Positions 50,105 to 60,000 of a stretch of DNA of 64,000 bases are shown piece by piece. Made by a program: the position numbers and the translations under genes. The notes beneath the pieces are model-generated. The model worked only from the letters and a program-made list of their open reading frames with translations. It had not been told where the DNA came from and ran no database searches. The stretch is from Chungangia koreensis. Lineage in GTDB: Bacteria > Bacillota > Bacilli > Bacillales_A > Planococcaceae. The DNA is taken from positions 124,001-188,000 of the forward strand of contig NZ_JBHSEC010000022.1 of NCBI RefSeq assembly GCF_042651785.1. The letters run 5' to 3'. Every line of letters begins with the position of its first letter. The first letter of the stretch is position 1.

Positions 50105-50515
50105 ATGATAAAAAGGTTTTTCATATTTGTGGCGTTTCTATTTCTGACTGGATGTAATCAGAGTGATGAACCATTAAGTGGTAAAACACCTTATGAACAT
50201 GAGAAAGGGGAATACGAAGTTTCTGAAGAAGATATCGTTCTCCGGGGGAAAGGGAGCGTGAACCGAGAACGTTTAGAAGAATTCATCCAACATGTTAAAG
50301 AGGGTACCCAGGATGAAGTGCGGGTCATTCGTTATACAGAGGAAGGAGATCCGATCATCGATGATCTAACTTTTGACGGCAGTAAAATTACTGCCACTCA
50401 TGACACACGTTGGGATCATTTTGGTGCTCCTGATATAACAGAGCAGACTTGTGAGTCCATTCAGTTAGATGAAAACGGGGATTGGGTAAGTTTTAGTCTC
50501 TCCGGATGTCACTAA
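50105..50515 (+). CDS. DUF4362-like lipoprotein
   Basis: A 136-aa secreted lipoprotein. The signal peptide has a clear lipobox, FLTGC with Cys17, so it is lipid-anchored outside the membrane. The mature domain contains NRERLEEFIQHVKEGTQDEV and RVIRYTEEGDPIIDDLTFDG, the arrangement of DUF4362 proteins, and two Cys near the C-terminus (QTCESI, LSGCH) that could pair. The ATG follows GGGAGGGTC. It lies between two other exported proteins. The function is unknown. Confidence 0.8.
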   Translation: MIKRFFIFVAFLFLTGCNQSDEPLSGKTPYEHEKGEYEVSEEDIVLRGKGSVNRERLEEFIQHVKEGTQDEVRVIRYTEEGDPIIDDLTFDGSKITATHDTRWDHFGAPDITEQTCESIQLDENGDWVSFSLSGCH

Positions 50516-50567
50516 ACTCTGTGACAAAAATCGTTCCCATCCGTCTAACTAAAAAAGGGGGAACACC

Positions 50568-51134
50568 ATGAAAATCATCCGATTATTAATCCTGTCAGTC
50601 TTAACCTTTACACTATTAGTTAATTTCTCTGCTCCTGTCACATATGCTTGCTCCTGTGCAATGCCTGGGCCTCCAACTGAAGAAATGGCAAGAAGCGGGG
50701 CAGTATTTACCGGTAAAGTCATTCAAATCGTGGATCGCAACAAAACTGGCTTAACTTTTTCCAGCGCAGATCCGATGGAAGTAGTCGTTGCAGTCGATGA
50801 AATCTGGAAGGGGATTGACGAGTCCCAAGTGGTAGTAGTCACCGAAAGAAGCTCGGCCAGCTGTGGATTCGAATTCGAGGTCAACAAAGAATATATCATA
50901 TACGCATCCAAGGATGACGATCAACTGAGGGCCAGTCTTTGTTCACGGACTGCATTATTATCAGCAGCTACCGATGATCTAACAGAGTTAGGAGAAGGGG
51001 AAAAGCCGACAGTAGACGTCGTCATCGATACAAGCAAGGGGCCATTCTCAAATAGCAGCATATGGCTTCTCATCGGCGGAGCCTTAGTCATAGTAGTTGG
51101 AGTAGTGTACGTGTTAAGAAGACGGAAGTCATAA
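50568..51134 (+). CDS. secreted, membrane-anchored NTR/TIMP-like protein
   Basis: A 188-aa exported protein with a signal peptide (residues ~1-26) cleaved just before a conserved Cys cluster (ACSCAMP). This is followed by an NTR/TIMP-like beta-barrel domain (AVFTGKVIQI, VVVAVDEIWKG, SSASCGFEFEVNKEYIIYA, SLCSRT), then a C-terminal helix and basic stop-transfer tail (WLLIGG...VYVLRRRKS). The N-terminal CxC and the later Cys match the disulfide pattern of this fold. It is probably surface-exposed. Bacterial members have no settled function. The ATG follows AAAGGGGG. Confidence 0.8.
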   Translation: MKIIRLLILSVLTFTLLVNFSAPVTYACSCAMPGPPTEEMARSGAVFTGKVIQIVDRNKTGLTFSSADPMEVVVAVDEIWKGIDESQVVVVTERSSASCGFEFEVNKEYIIYASKDDDQLRASLCSRTALLSAATDDLTELGEGEKPTVDVVIDTSKGPFSNSSIWLLIGGALVIVVGVVYVLRRRKS

Positions 51135-51163
51135 GAAACCGGAAAAACTCCGGTTTCTTTTTC
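51135..51163 (+). terminator. terminator after the NTR-like gene
   Basis: GAAACCGGA (51135-51143) pairs with TCCGGTTTC (51149-51157), followed by TTTTTC. Confidence 0.9.
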
Positions 51164-51228
51164 TATAGTTGAAGGATTTTTATTCACCAATATTGAAGAA
51201 AGCATAAATCGTTTTAGGTGGTGACAAG

Positions 51229-52140
51229 GTGGAAACTCCATATTTCAAAGTAAAACAACTAACGGATGGTGTATATGCTGTCATAGCCAAACCTGGTGCC
51301 GGGGCAATGAGCAATTCCGGAATCATCGATTTAGGAAAAGAAGTGCTGATTGTTGATACATTTACGACTCCAGACGCGGCAAAGGCTCTAAAGCAGACTG
51401 CCGAGAAACTGACACAGAAGAAGGTCAAGTATGTTTTTAATACTCATTATCATGGTGACCACACATTTGGAAACCAACTATTTCAGGATGCTATCATCAT
51501 TTCCACTCCTGAAACGAGAGACCTCCATATAGAAAAGAATCGAATTGGCGACCTCGAAACAGAGAAGATGGAAATGGAAGCTTATTTGAAGCAATTGGAA
51601 AATCGTCTGATTAACGAAAGAAATTCCATTGCCAAAAGCAGTGTCACCAATCAGTTGCATGAAATGACGAAGGTACTTGAAGCGATCGATGAACTAAAAA
51701 TCATTCCTCCCAATCATCTCTTTGAGGAGAAGCTCGTATTAGAAGGAGAGAACCGCAGAGTAGAGTGCTATTGCTTCGGAGGAGGCCATACTGAAAGCGA
51801 CGCGGTCCTTTACTTACCGGAAGAAAGAATCTTATTTGCGGGAGACCTCGTGTTAGAAAAACTACACCCACCTATATACAATTCGGAAATGTTTTTGGAG
51901 AACCTCCAAAAACTCTCTGAGCTTGAAATTGAACTGATTGTAACGGGGCATGGTGGTATTGTTCAGAAAGGGCAAATTAATTTGTTAATAGAGTATTTAA
52001 ATCATCTCCGTAAAATAGTCTTAGAAAAGGAAAATGACCTTTCAACTATTCGCATTCCCACAAACTATGCCGATTGGCTTGGTGTGGATGGATTTAAAAG
52101 AAACGTACATGTCGTCTTTAATGAGTTGAAAACAAAGTAA
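51229..52140 (+). CDS. metallo-beta-lactamase-fold hydrolase
   Basis: A 303-aa cytoplasmic MBL-fold hydrolase. The zinc site is NTHYHGDHTFGNQ (HxHxDH, about residues 72-84), GGGHTESD (His), FAGDLV (bridging Asp) and VTGHGG (last His). The central insert (residues ~115-160) is a charged helical segment. The GTG start follows AGGTGGTGACAAG. The family covers many hydrolases (lactonases, thioesterases, sulfatases); it cannot be narrowed from sequence alone. A second, shorter MBL protein is encoded at 56273. Confidence 0.88.
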   Translation: METPYFKVKQLTDGVYAVIAKPGAGAMSNSGIIDLGKEVLIVDTFTTPDAAKALKQTAEKLTQKKVKYVFNTHYHGDHTFGNQLFQDAIIISTPETRDLHIEKNRIGDLETEKMEMEAYLKQLENRLINERNSIAKSSVTNQLHEMTKVLEAIDELKIIPPNHLFEEKLVLEGENRRVECYCFGGGHTESDAVLYLPEERILFAGDLVLEKLHPPIYNSEMFLENLQKLSELEIELIVTGHGGIVQKGQINLLIEYLNHLRKIVLEKENDLSTIRIPTNYADWLGVDGFKRNVHVVFNELKTK

Positions 52141-52250
52141 AACCAGGCCTTCTTTGAAATTAATATACTTTTTCTGCAAAATATTGGTTATTCTATTGCT
52201 TAATTGGGTAGTAATAATTGTAACAATAACTATACACAAGGGAGTTGGCC

Positions 52251-52424
52251 ATGAGAGACATCTACGAGTATCGGATCTTCACTGGCGAACTGGAATTGTT
52301 ACTTGAAGAGTATGAGCGTTGTAACCACCCCCTCATTAAACGCAAAATCTCCGAAGATATCACATTGATACAAGAAGCGATTTCAGATATTAATCCAAAT
52401 AGACAATCAGAGGAATATCATTAG
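52251..52424 (+). CDS. 57-aa charged helical protein, unknown
   Basis: A short protein predicted to form one or two amphipathic helices (TGELELLLEEYERCNHPLIK and SEDITLIQEAISDINPN), acidic, with a single Cys. The ATG follows AAGGGAGTTGGCC, and a bidirectional terminator follows the stop, so it looks like a complete small transcription unit. Length and helical pair recall small regulatory proteins such as the Spo0E-like group, but the SxxxD signature of that family is absent, so no function is given. Confidence 0.6.
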   Translation: MRDIYEYRIFTGELELLLEEYERCNHPLIKRKISEDITLIQEAISDINPNRQSEEYH

Positions 52425-52426
52425 AA

Positions 52427-52467
52427 AAGTGCTTTAACTCATAACAAGAGCTAAAGCACTTTTTTTT
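52427..52467. terminator. bidirectional terminator
   Basis: AAAGTGCTTTA (52427-52437) pairs with TAAAGCACTTT (52452-52462), with CTC/GAG inside, then T run. It serves the small plus-strand gene and possibly the minus-strand LLM gene. Confidence 0.88.
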
Positions 52468-52469
52468 GT

Positions 52470-53528
52470 CTATTTCTTGGCCGTATACTTTTTAATGGCG
52501 GGTAGGATATCGTTGCCGATGTACTCGATGTTTTTCATTAGTTGATCAAATGGAACTCCACCAAAATCCATTTGTCCGATGTAACGTTGATGGCCGAAAA
52601 CTTCATGCTGATATAGAATCTTTTCTATGATTTGTTGGGGGCTTCCTACATTCATCACGCTATCAGATTCTGCTCCATGCATGAACGAGTACCAAGGGAA
52701 ACCTCGACCATTTGATAGTTTCATCCCCTCATTAATATACGGATAATAGGTTTCCAAAGCTTCTTGAGTTGTCTCAGCTGCGAAGAAGAAACCTGCAGTT
52801 GCTACAGGAAGTTGCTGCGAGTCGTGCCCGCTTAATTCTGCGGCTTCACGGTAGGCGTCAATCGACTGTTTAAAAGTTTCGGTTGGACCGCCCAATGTCG
52901 CAAGGAACATAGGGACACCTGCATGTCCAGCTTTGATGGCACTCGCAGGAGGCCCCCCGACTGCCCGCCATATTGGCATCGAGCCATTTAACGGTCGTGG
53001 AAGGATTTGTGCATCTTTTAGCGGTGCCCGGAACTTTCCGCTCCAGTTCACCACTTCTTCTTCATTTATTTTCAATAAAAGCTCGAATTTCTCCTCGAAC
53101 AGTTCCTCATAGTTCCGGATATCATAGCCCAATAATTCAAAAAGCCCTACACGGGACGCCCGGCCACAAACAATTTCAGCTCTCCCATTGGAAATCAGGT
53201 CAATCGTCGCAAAGTCTTCATACACACGTACAGGATCTGACGTACTTACAATGGTAGAAGAACTTGCGATTTTTATGTTTTCCGTCGCTTGAGCGATGGC
53301 CGAAAGGACCACCGAATGGGCTTGGGTTGTAAAGTATTCCTGGTGACTCTCCCCGACACTAAAGAAATCGATTCCGGCTTGGTCAGCCAATTTCGCCAAT
53401 TCGATGAGCTCATTAATACGCTGTTGAGAGGAAATCCGTTCTCCGCTCTGGGGATTTGGCATATGATCACCTAATGTATAGAGGCCGAACTCCATTCCTT
53501 TTGTCGGATCAATCCGGTATTTTTCCAT
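52470..53528 (-). CDS. second LLM-class FMN-dependent oxidoreductase
   Basis: A 352-aa luciferase-like flavin enzyme, a paralogue of the one at 32277-33329: FGLYTLGDHMPNP, FFSVGESHQEYFTTQAHSVV, TSDPVRVYEDFATIDLISNGRAEI (in part), MPIWRAVGG and VGSPQQIIEKILYQHEVFGH. The pair shares motif order and the C-terminal HEVFGH/HELFGH block. The active-site EHHR of the first copy reads ESHQ here, so the substrate is likely different. The start at 53528 follows AGAGGTG. A perfect 18-bp palindrome lies 25-42 bases upstream. Confidence 0.9.
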   Translation of the reverse strand: MEKYRIDPTKGMEFGLYTLGDHMPNPQSGERISSQQRINELIELAKLADQAGIDFFSVGESHQEYFTTQAHSVVLSAIAQATENIKIASSSTIVSTSDPVRVYEDFATIDLISNGRAEIVCGRASRVGLFELLGYDIRNYEELFEEKFELLLKINEEEVVNWSGKFRAPLKDAQILPRPLNGSMPIWRAVGGPPASAIKAGHAGVPMFLATLGGPTETFKQSIDAYREAAELSGHDSQQLPVATAGFFFAAETTQEALETYYPYINEGMKLSNGRGFPWYSFMHGAESDSVMNVGSPQQIIEKILYQHEVFGHQRYIGQMDFGGVPFDQLMKNIEYIGNDILPAIKKYTAKK

Positions 53529-53552
53529 AGATAGCACCTCTTTCATTGCAGT

Positions 53553-53570
53553 TAGTTTGAATTCAAACTA
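53553..53570. promoter_or_regulatory. perfect 18-bp palindrome upstream of the second LLM gene
   Basis: TAGTTTGAATTCAAACTA reads the same on both strands. Its position upstream of a redox enzyme gene suggests an operator for a MarR/TetR-type repressor. No regulator is encoded next to it. Confidence 0.6.
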
Positions 53571-53620
53571 TAGTATGACCGTTTTTTATTCCATATAAAA
53601 GAAAATGGACTTCTACAATG

Positions 53621-53710
53621 TATAATTCAATCTCTTTCTGTGAATGATAGAGTCATGAGTACCCAGAGTTAGAGGCCGGCATATTATTGCTGGCCTCTAA
53701 CTCTTTTCAT
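53621..53710 (+). ncRNA. orphan terminator hairpin with upstream TATAAT (possible small RNA or leader)
   Basis: GAGTTAGAGGCCGGC (53666-53680) pairs with GCTGGCCTCTAACTC (53689-53703), one mismatch in 15, then TTTTCATTTT. It lies between divergent genes and so does not end a known gene. A TATAAT at 53621-53626 without a good -35 could start a ~75-base transcript. It may also be an attenuator for the HAD gene that starts at 53769. Confidence 0.45.
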
Positions 53711-53768
53711 TTTGTGAAACAATATGAAGATTGTATCGTTTATAAATAGAGAGAACAGGGGGATTGAG

Positions 53769-54416
53769 ATGAAAGCTTATATATTTGATATGGACGGAAC
53801 ATTATTCCGGACGAATACTATATTAGAAAAGGCGCTTGAAGAGACCTTTCAACATTTAAGAGAAAAAGATTCATGGTCAGGTGAAACCCCGATTGAGCAA
53901 TACCGTGAAATTATGGGAGTCCCACTTCCGGTCGTGTGGAAAACGTTACTCCCCATGCATAGTGAGACTATGCATGAGGAAGTAGATCTATATTTCTTGT
54001 ATCGGTTGATAGCGCTCATTAAATCGGGACAAGGTGCCCTCTATACCGGTGTTGAAGAGCTTTTTGAAGAATTACGGCAGTCAGGTTCTCTTTTCATCGC
54101 CAGTAATGGAAAAAAGGAATACTTGAAGGCAATTGTCGACTATTATCAGTTGGATCGCTGGGTGACCGAAACCTTTAGCATTGAGCAAATCCAGTCGTTA
54201 AACAAGTCAGACCTTGTAAGGACAATTATAGAGAAATACACGGTTACATCCGGTGCCATGGTAGGTGATCGATTATCTGATATTAAGGCTGGCAAGGAAA
54301 ATGGGCTGTTCTCGGTTGGTTGCCATTTCGACTTTGCCCACGAAGATGAACTCGCTCAAGCAGATCTCGTCATTCGTGATTTTAAGGAACTAACGAGCAC
54401 CTTGAAAGCTAACTAA
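53769..54416 (+). CDS. HAD-superfamily phosphatase
   Basis: A 215-aa cytoplasmic phosphatase of HAD subfamily I. Motif I is FDMDGTLFRTN (nucleophile Asp8), with a helical cap domain (residues ~18-90), motif II SNGKKEY, motif III Lys around LNKSDLV and motif IV GDRLSDIKAGKENG. It resembles phosphoglycolate phosphatase/pyrophosphatase (PpaX) types but the cap does not identify the substrate. The start at 53769 follows AGGGGGATTGAG. It is a single gene, preceded by a strong orphan hairpin. Confidence 0.9.
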   Translation: MKAYIFDMDGTLFRTNTILEKALEETFQHLREKDSWSGETPIEQYREIMGVPLPVVWKTLLPMHSETMHEEVDLYFLYRLIALIKSGQGALYTGVEELFEELRQSGSLFIASNGKKEYLKAIVDYYQLDRWVTETFSIEQIQSLNKSDLVRTIIEKYTVTSGAMVGDRLSDIKAGKENGLFSVGCHFDFAHEDELAQADLVIRDFKELTSTLKAN

Positions 54417-54428
54417 GTTTAAACATTA

Positions 54429-55076
54429 TTAGACCATTTTTCTTTGCCTCTCCAGCCATCTGAATACCGCGAGTGCGGAGATGACCCAGATTGCACTAAC
54501 AAGGAAGCCGCCGAGAACATCACTAGGGAAGTGGACGCCTAAGTAAACTCGGCTTATTCCAATGGCTAAAATCATGAAACCGGAAACGAGTACAAGCATT
54601 TTTCTGCCGTTTCGACTATTGACATTTTTCCAAAGGATATACGCAAGTATGGAATAAAAGCTGAAGGCGATCATCGAATGACCGCTCGGAAAACTGTATC
54701 CATTTGCCTCCATTATGCGGTGAATCATCGGTCGTTCCCGTTGAAAATAAGCCTTTAAAACAATATTCAGGAGAGGAGTCGCTCCAACCACTATAAAAAA
54801 TAGGAAAGCTTGTCGGCGATAGTTCAATATGAAAACTAAATGGACGATCACGCCGATCGAAAGGATGATGACCGGTAATCCCCATCCGAACATCGTGATG
54901 AATTGCATCATTTTCGTCAGCCATGGTGTCTCCAATCCTTGTATTGCACCAATGATGGCCGTATCGAATCGGTCGATGGAGCGATCACTGATCATCGAAG
55001 CCAAATATCCAAACAAAATTCCAAGTCCTATACAAACTACAAAAGCGGCAAGCAGACGGATGGAATATCTTTTCAA
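54429..55076 (-). CDS. PAP2-family lipid phosphatase
   Basis: A 215-aa membrane phosphatase with six helices. The acid phosphatase triad motifs are KAYFQRERP (KxxxxxxRP, about residues 108-116), YSFPSGHSM (PSGH) and SRVYLGVHFPSDVLGG (SRxxxxxHxxxD), all on the outer side. Relatives (YodM, BcrC, PgpB) dephosphorylate undecaprenyl pyrophosphate or phosphatidylglycerol phosphate, supporting wall synthesis and bacitracin tolerance. The TTG start follows TGGAGG. It is convergent with the HAD gene and has no obvious partner. Confidence 0.93.
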   Translation of the reverse strand: MKRYSIRLLAAFVVCIGLGILFGYLASMISDRSIDRFDTAIIGAIQGLETPWLTKMMQFITMFGWGLPVIILSIGVIVHLVFILNYRRQAFLFFIVVGATPLLNIVLKAYFQRERPMIHRIMEANGYSFPSGHSMIAFSFYSILAYILWKNVNSRNGRKMLVLVSGFMILAIGISRVYLGVHFPSDVLGGFLVSAIWVISALAVFRWLERQRKMV

Positions 55077-55162
55077 TACAACTCCTCCAATTTTTCCTCT
55101 TTTTAAAACGTATGTATTTGAGTCGGAGGTTATTTGTCCAAGAAAATGATGAATACGCGATT

Positions 55163-56125
55163 CTACGATTTGAAGATACGCAGCCAGCCTTTATGCCGGA
55201 ACCAAAGGAGCATTCCAACGAAAATAAGGAGCATCAGTCCCATTACGATGAAATAGCCATACTTCCACTGCAACTCTGGCATATTGGAGAAATTCATGCC
55301 GTAGACCCCCGCGATGAAAGTAAGTGGTATGAAAATGGACGAGATGATAGTCAAAATCATCATAATCCGATTCATCTGATTGGAATTAATGGAAAGTTGG
55401 CTGTCTCGGATGTCCGCTGTCAATTCTCGGCTGGAATCCACCATTTCACTTAACCTCAACAGATGATCGTATATGTCACCAAAATAGATCTGCTCATGCG
55501 TATTCAATCCAAGACGCTCCGAGTTTAAAATCCGGTAAAGCAGGTCACGCATCGGATAAATCGTTCTTCTCAAACGGAGCAAGTCGCTCCTCACATCAAA
55601 TACATAATCCATCGACAAATGGACAGTCGATGGAGACAAAGATTCCTCAATCTCATTCAATTGGTCTTCAATTTTATAGAGAATGGGGAAGTATTCGTCG
55701 ACAACCTGGTCCACAATTTGGTAAGCCACCAGCTTAGGGCCGTACTCGAATTTCTCTGGATTTCGCATGATGCGCTCACGGGCATCCTGCATCTCCCGAA
55801 GATGCTGAAGATGGAATGTCACAACGAAATTCGTCCCTAAAAACAAATCCAGCTCCTCTGCTTCCATATCGTCATTACAAATGGAATGAAAGACAAAGAA
55901 GGAAAAGTCATCATAATAATCCAACTTCGGTCTTTGCAACCGATTTAAACAGTCCTCCACTGCCAACGGATGGAAACGGAAGAACAAAGTCAACAATAGC
56001 TTTTCCTCTTCAGTCGGCTGATCAAAATCCACCCAAAACCATTTGAAATCCTGTGTATGTATCTCCTCTAATGGAAAGTCAGCGAGTAGCTCGCCTGTCG
56101 TCGTATAGCCTAATGTATGGAGCAT
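55163..56125 (-). CDS. CorA-family magnesium/cobalt transporter
   Basis: A 320-aa pentameric Mg2+ channel subunit. It has a large cytoplasmic N-terminal funnel domain (residues ~1-255) and two C-terminal helices, with the signature YGMNFSNMPEL (GMN selectivity loop, about residue 283) between them. The N-terminal FRFHPLAVEDCLNRLQRPKLDYYDDFSF stretch (in part: HPLAVEDCLN) is typical. Length and layout match B. subtilis YfjQ. The ATG follows AAAGGATG. It lies 86 bases upstream of the PAP2 gene on the same strand. Confidence 0.95.
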   Translation of the reverse strand: MLHTLGYTTTGELLADFPLEEIHTQDFKWFWVDFDQPTEEEKLLLTLFFRFHPLAVEDCLNRLQRPKLDYYDDFSFFVFHSICNDDMEAEELDLFLGTNFVVTFHLQHLREMQDARERIMRNPEKFEYGPKLVAYQIVDQVVDEYFPILYKIEDQLNEIEESLSPSTVHLSMDYVFDVRSDLLRLRRTIYPMRDLLYRILNSERLGLNTHEQIYFGDIYDHLLRLSEMVDSSRELTADIRDSQLSINSNQMNRIMMILTIISSIFIPLTFIAGVYGMNFSNMPELQWKYGYFIVMGLMLLIFVGMLLWFRHKGWLRIFKS

Positions 56126-56272
56126 TTAGTATCATCCTTTATTTCTTCTCTGTGAAAGTTATTCCCTTAAACGAGAAAAGATTAACTAAAAGTTAAATAA
56201 CCAAGATGAAAATGAAACTTTTCAATCTTTTTTACTGTACAGATTTGAAAGAAGATTGAAGGAGGAAGAGGA

Positions 56273-56938
56273 ATGAAGGTAGAACAAGTTTCTGAACATA
56301 TTTGGAGTATCTCCTCGAAGTTGTTGCTTCCGATCCACGTATGGCTCGTAGTTGACGATCAAGGCGTAACGTTGGTGGATACGGGAATGAAATACATGAC
56401 GAAAGGCATCATGAAAGCAATTGGGAAGTTGAATCTTGGGCCGCTCAATCGAATCCTCCTCACACATGGACATGGCGATCATACAGGAGCCGTCACCGGA
56501 ATAATGGAACAATGTAACGTGCCGGTCTATGCACATGAAATTGAAATCCCATACTTGCAAGGGGACCTCGTGTATCCTCGAAGAAAGAAACTGGAAGCCA
56601 ACCTACCAAAAGGGTTAGCTAAACCACTTCCGACAGATACTGAAGGAAATTTAGTCAAGATAGGCGGACTCACTCCATATTTCACACCTGGTCATTCACC
56701 AGGCCATGTAGCGTATTACCATGAGGAAGATCAGGTTCTATTAGCAGGAGACCTGTTTACTTCGAAGAAAGGCGAACTTCGGCCACCCATGAAAATCTTT
56801 ACAGGCAACATGGAAGAAGCGCTGCAAAGTAGTACAATCATTACGAAATTGACCCCGGTCAGAATCGAAGTTTGCCATGGGAACGCAGTTTTAAACCCCG
56901 CTGAACAGATGAAGGAATATAGTGCGAAATATAGATAG
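56273..56938 (+). CDS. metallo-beta-lactamase-fold hydrolase
   Basis: A 221-aa MBL-fold hydrolase with the metal motif LLTHGHGDHTGAV (HxHxDH, about residues 61-73), FTPGHSPGHVAYY (His), LLAGDLFTS (bridging Asp) and EVCHGN (last His). This compact form resembles glyoxalase II or lactonase-type MBL proteins (YflN group). The ATG follows GAAGGAGGAAGAGGA. It is unrelated in length to the MBL protein at 51229 beyond the fold. The substrate is unknown. It lies 97 bases upstream of the helicase gene. Confidence 0.88.
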   Translation: MKVEQVSEHIWSISSKLLLPIHVWLVVDDQGVTLVDTGMKYMTKGIMKAIGKLNLGPLNRILLTHGHGDHTGAVTGIMEQCNVPVYAHEIEIPYLQGDLVYPRRKKLEANLPKGLAKPLPTDTEGNLVKIGGLTPYFTPGHSPGHVAYYHEEDQVLLAGDLFTSKKGELRPPMKIFTGNMEEALQSSTIITKLTPVRIEVCHGNAVLNPAEQMKEYSAKYR

Positions 56939-57035
56939 GGAAAAAGAGTTGGCTCTTTAACAAAAGTATTGTTTATTACTCGGAACATTTTGTTAATGTA
57001 GATCTAATCGATGATGAATGGGAAGGAGGATGAAA

Positions 57036-60000
57036 ATGAAAGAAGGAATTTACGAAGAAATAATTACACATCGACTGAAAAGAGAATTAGATGCCATTTC
57101 TTCAGAACAATTTGTCATTGAAAGGGATGCAATAGATGCGGATGACGCTCGAAAAATGCTTGCCTCCTATATTTCTACTGTAACGAGACGAGCATTGTCT
57201 TACATACGGGACAAGGCTGGCGAGGAAAAGCCGGAAGCATTACTTAACCAAATCCGGGTCTGCAATGAAATCATCAACACCCTTTCTGATCGTTTAGAGA
57301 ATGATGAAATCAAAGATCTTCAAATAGAAGAACAAGGAGAAATACTAACTTCAATTTATAATAAGTTGAATACTACTTATTTCTTGCACAGTGAAAAACC
57401 AATACGCCCGGTTACGCCTTTAAGTGAAAGCTCATTATTTACCGGCTCCCATGCTGAGCCTAATATGCTGGAGGAATTGAAAAGGGAAATTGTCTCATCC
57501 AACTCAATTGACTGGATCGTTTCTTTCATTAAGTGGTCGGGATTACGATGTATTTTAGACGAGTTAAAATACTTCACGGAAGTAAAGAGTGGGAAATTAC
57601 GTGTAATTACCACTTCTTATATGGAGGCAACCGACTATAAGGCGATTGAAGAGTTAAGTAAATTGCCTAATACAGAAATTCGTATTTCATTTGATAAGAA
57701 ACGAACAAGATTGCATGCGAAGGCTTATCTATTTAAGAGAGACACAAAATTTAGTACAGCATATATCGGCTCTTCCAACTTATCGAATCCTGCTTTGACT
57801 TCGGGGCTTGAATGGAACTTAAAAGTAACCGAAAAAGATTCGTTTGATATTATTCGAAAGTTTGAGGCAACCTTTGAAAGCTACTGGAATGACCCTGAAT
57901 TTAAGGAATTACGAGTAGGTAATCCTGATGACTGGATCACATTAGAGGAATCGTTGAAAAAGCCAATTGCTGCAGAAGAACAGGAGCAGTATTACTTAGA
58001 TATTCAACCTTATCATTATCAAAAAGAGATATTAGAACAATTATCTTCCGAGAGGATTACATTCGGGAGAAATAAAAACTTAGTTGTTGCTGCTACTGGT
58101 GTTGGTAAAACCGTGATATCCGCATTTGACTTTAAAAGATTCCTACAAGCCAACCGAAATGCAAAGCTGTTGTTTGTCGCCCACCGGGAAGAGATTTTAA
58201 AACAAAGCTTAGGGACGTTCCGAGCAATCTTGAAAGACCCTAACTTTGGTGATTTGTTCGTAGGACGTAACCGGCCCGTTTCGATTGATCATTTGTTTAT
58301 GAGTATCCAAAGCTGGAATAGTCAACGGATGGACATTCAAACGACAAAGGACTTTTATGATTTCATAATTGTGGATGAATTCCATCATGCAGAAGCGCCA
58401 AGTTATAAAAGACTGTTATCTTATTACGAACCACAGATTCTCTTAGGATTAACTGCAACACCGGAGCGGATGGATGGAAAGGATATCTTAGTCCACTTTG
58501 ATGGACGAATAGCTGCAGAAATGAGACTAACGGAAGCAATTGACCGTAAGCTCTTAAGCCCCTTCCACTATTTTTGCGTAACCGATACGGTGGACTTGGA
58601 GGAGCTGAAATGGACGAGAAAGGGCTATGACATAGGAGAACTGTCTAATGTCTATACGAATAATCGCAGAAGAAGTGAGCATATCGTCAGTAGTTTGAGA
58701 CGTTATGTAGCTTCCTTCAATGATGTAAAGGGACTTGGATTTTGTGTGTCGGTTGAGCACGCGATCTATATGGCTTCTTTCTTTACTCAATCGGGCCTCC
58801 CATCTATTGCCCTTCACGGAGACTCGCCTCAAGAGGAACGCAATCAGGCCAAGCGGAAGTTAGAGAGTGGGGAAATACGTTTCATATTTGTAGTGGATCT
58901 TTACAATGAAGGTGTCGATATTCCATCAGTGAATACGATATTGTTTTTACGACCTACAGAAAGCTTAACTGTTTTCCTGCAACAGTTGGGAAGGGGTCTT
59001 CGTCTGGCGGAAGAAAAGGAATGCCTGACTGTTTTGGACTTCGTTGGACAAGCACATAAAGAATATTCCTTTGAGGATAAATTTCGGGCGTTAATTGGAA
59101 ATACCCGACATTCCGTTCGTTACTATGTAGAAAATGGTTTTTCATTCTTGCCGAAGGGATGCTTTATGAAAATAGAAAAACAGGCGAAGGAATATGTATT
59201 AAGGAGTCTTCAAGCAACCAAAAATACAAAAACCCGCCTATTGAACAAGATCAAGCATTTCGAGGAAGATACTAAAAAAGCATTAACGCTTTCGAATTTC
59301 ATGAAGTATCATCATCTGACACTCCCTGAATTATACGGAAAGAATCGATTGTTCGAACGAATGAAAGTCGAGGCAGGAGTTGCTCAGGATTTCAGTTCTC
59401 CATTTGAAGAGGTTGTTACCAAGCGTATCCATTCACTCTTCCATTTGGATTCAGCGGAACTCATTCGATTCTATTTAAAGTATTTAGAGGATGGGCAAGT
59501 TCGAACTGAAGAAGAACGAAAGATGATTGCTATGCTTTATTATTCCTTCTTCCTTCAAGCACCTGAAAGAGAGGGTTTTCGATCGACTGAAGAGGGAATT
59601 CAAACGCTCTTACGGGATTCAATTTTGAAAGAAGAAATTAAAAGTGTACTAACTGTTCGCTATCAGAGTATCGATTTTGTGGAAAAGCCATCTCCGTTTG
59701 CAATCGTCAATCCACTTCGGGTTCATGCTCATTATACGACTGATCAAGTTATGGCAGCGTTCGGATACTTCGATGATGAACAGAAGCCGGCTTTCCGAGA
59801 AGGTGTTAAGCATTTCGAGGAACAAAAGATAGATGCGCTCTTCATTACACTTAACAAGTCAGATAAGGACTTTTCACCGTCAACAATGTATGAAGATTAT
59901 GCAATCAGCGATTACCTATTCCATTGGCAATCACAAAGTCGTACTTCAGACACGAGCCAGACGGCTTTTCGATACTTCAATCATCGCAAAATGGGACATC

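Noticed and set aside
52251..52424. Spo0E-like phosphatase
   Set aside because: Size and helical layout fit, but the conserved SxxLD-type signature is absent, so it is left as unknown.
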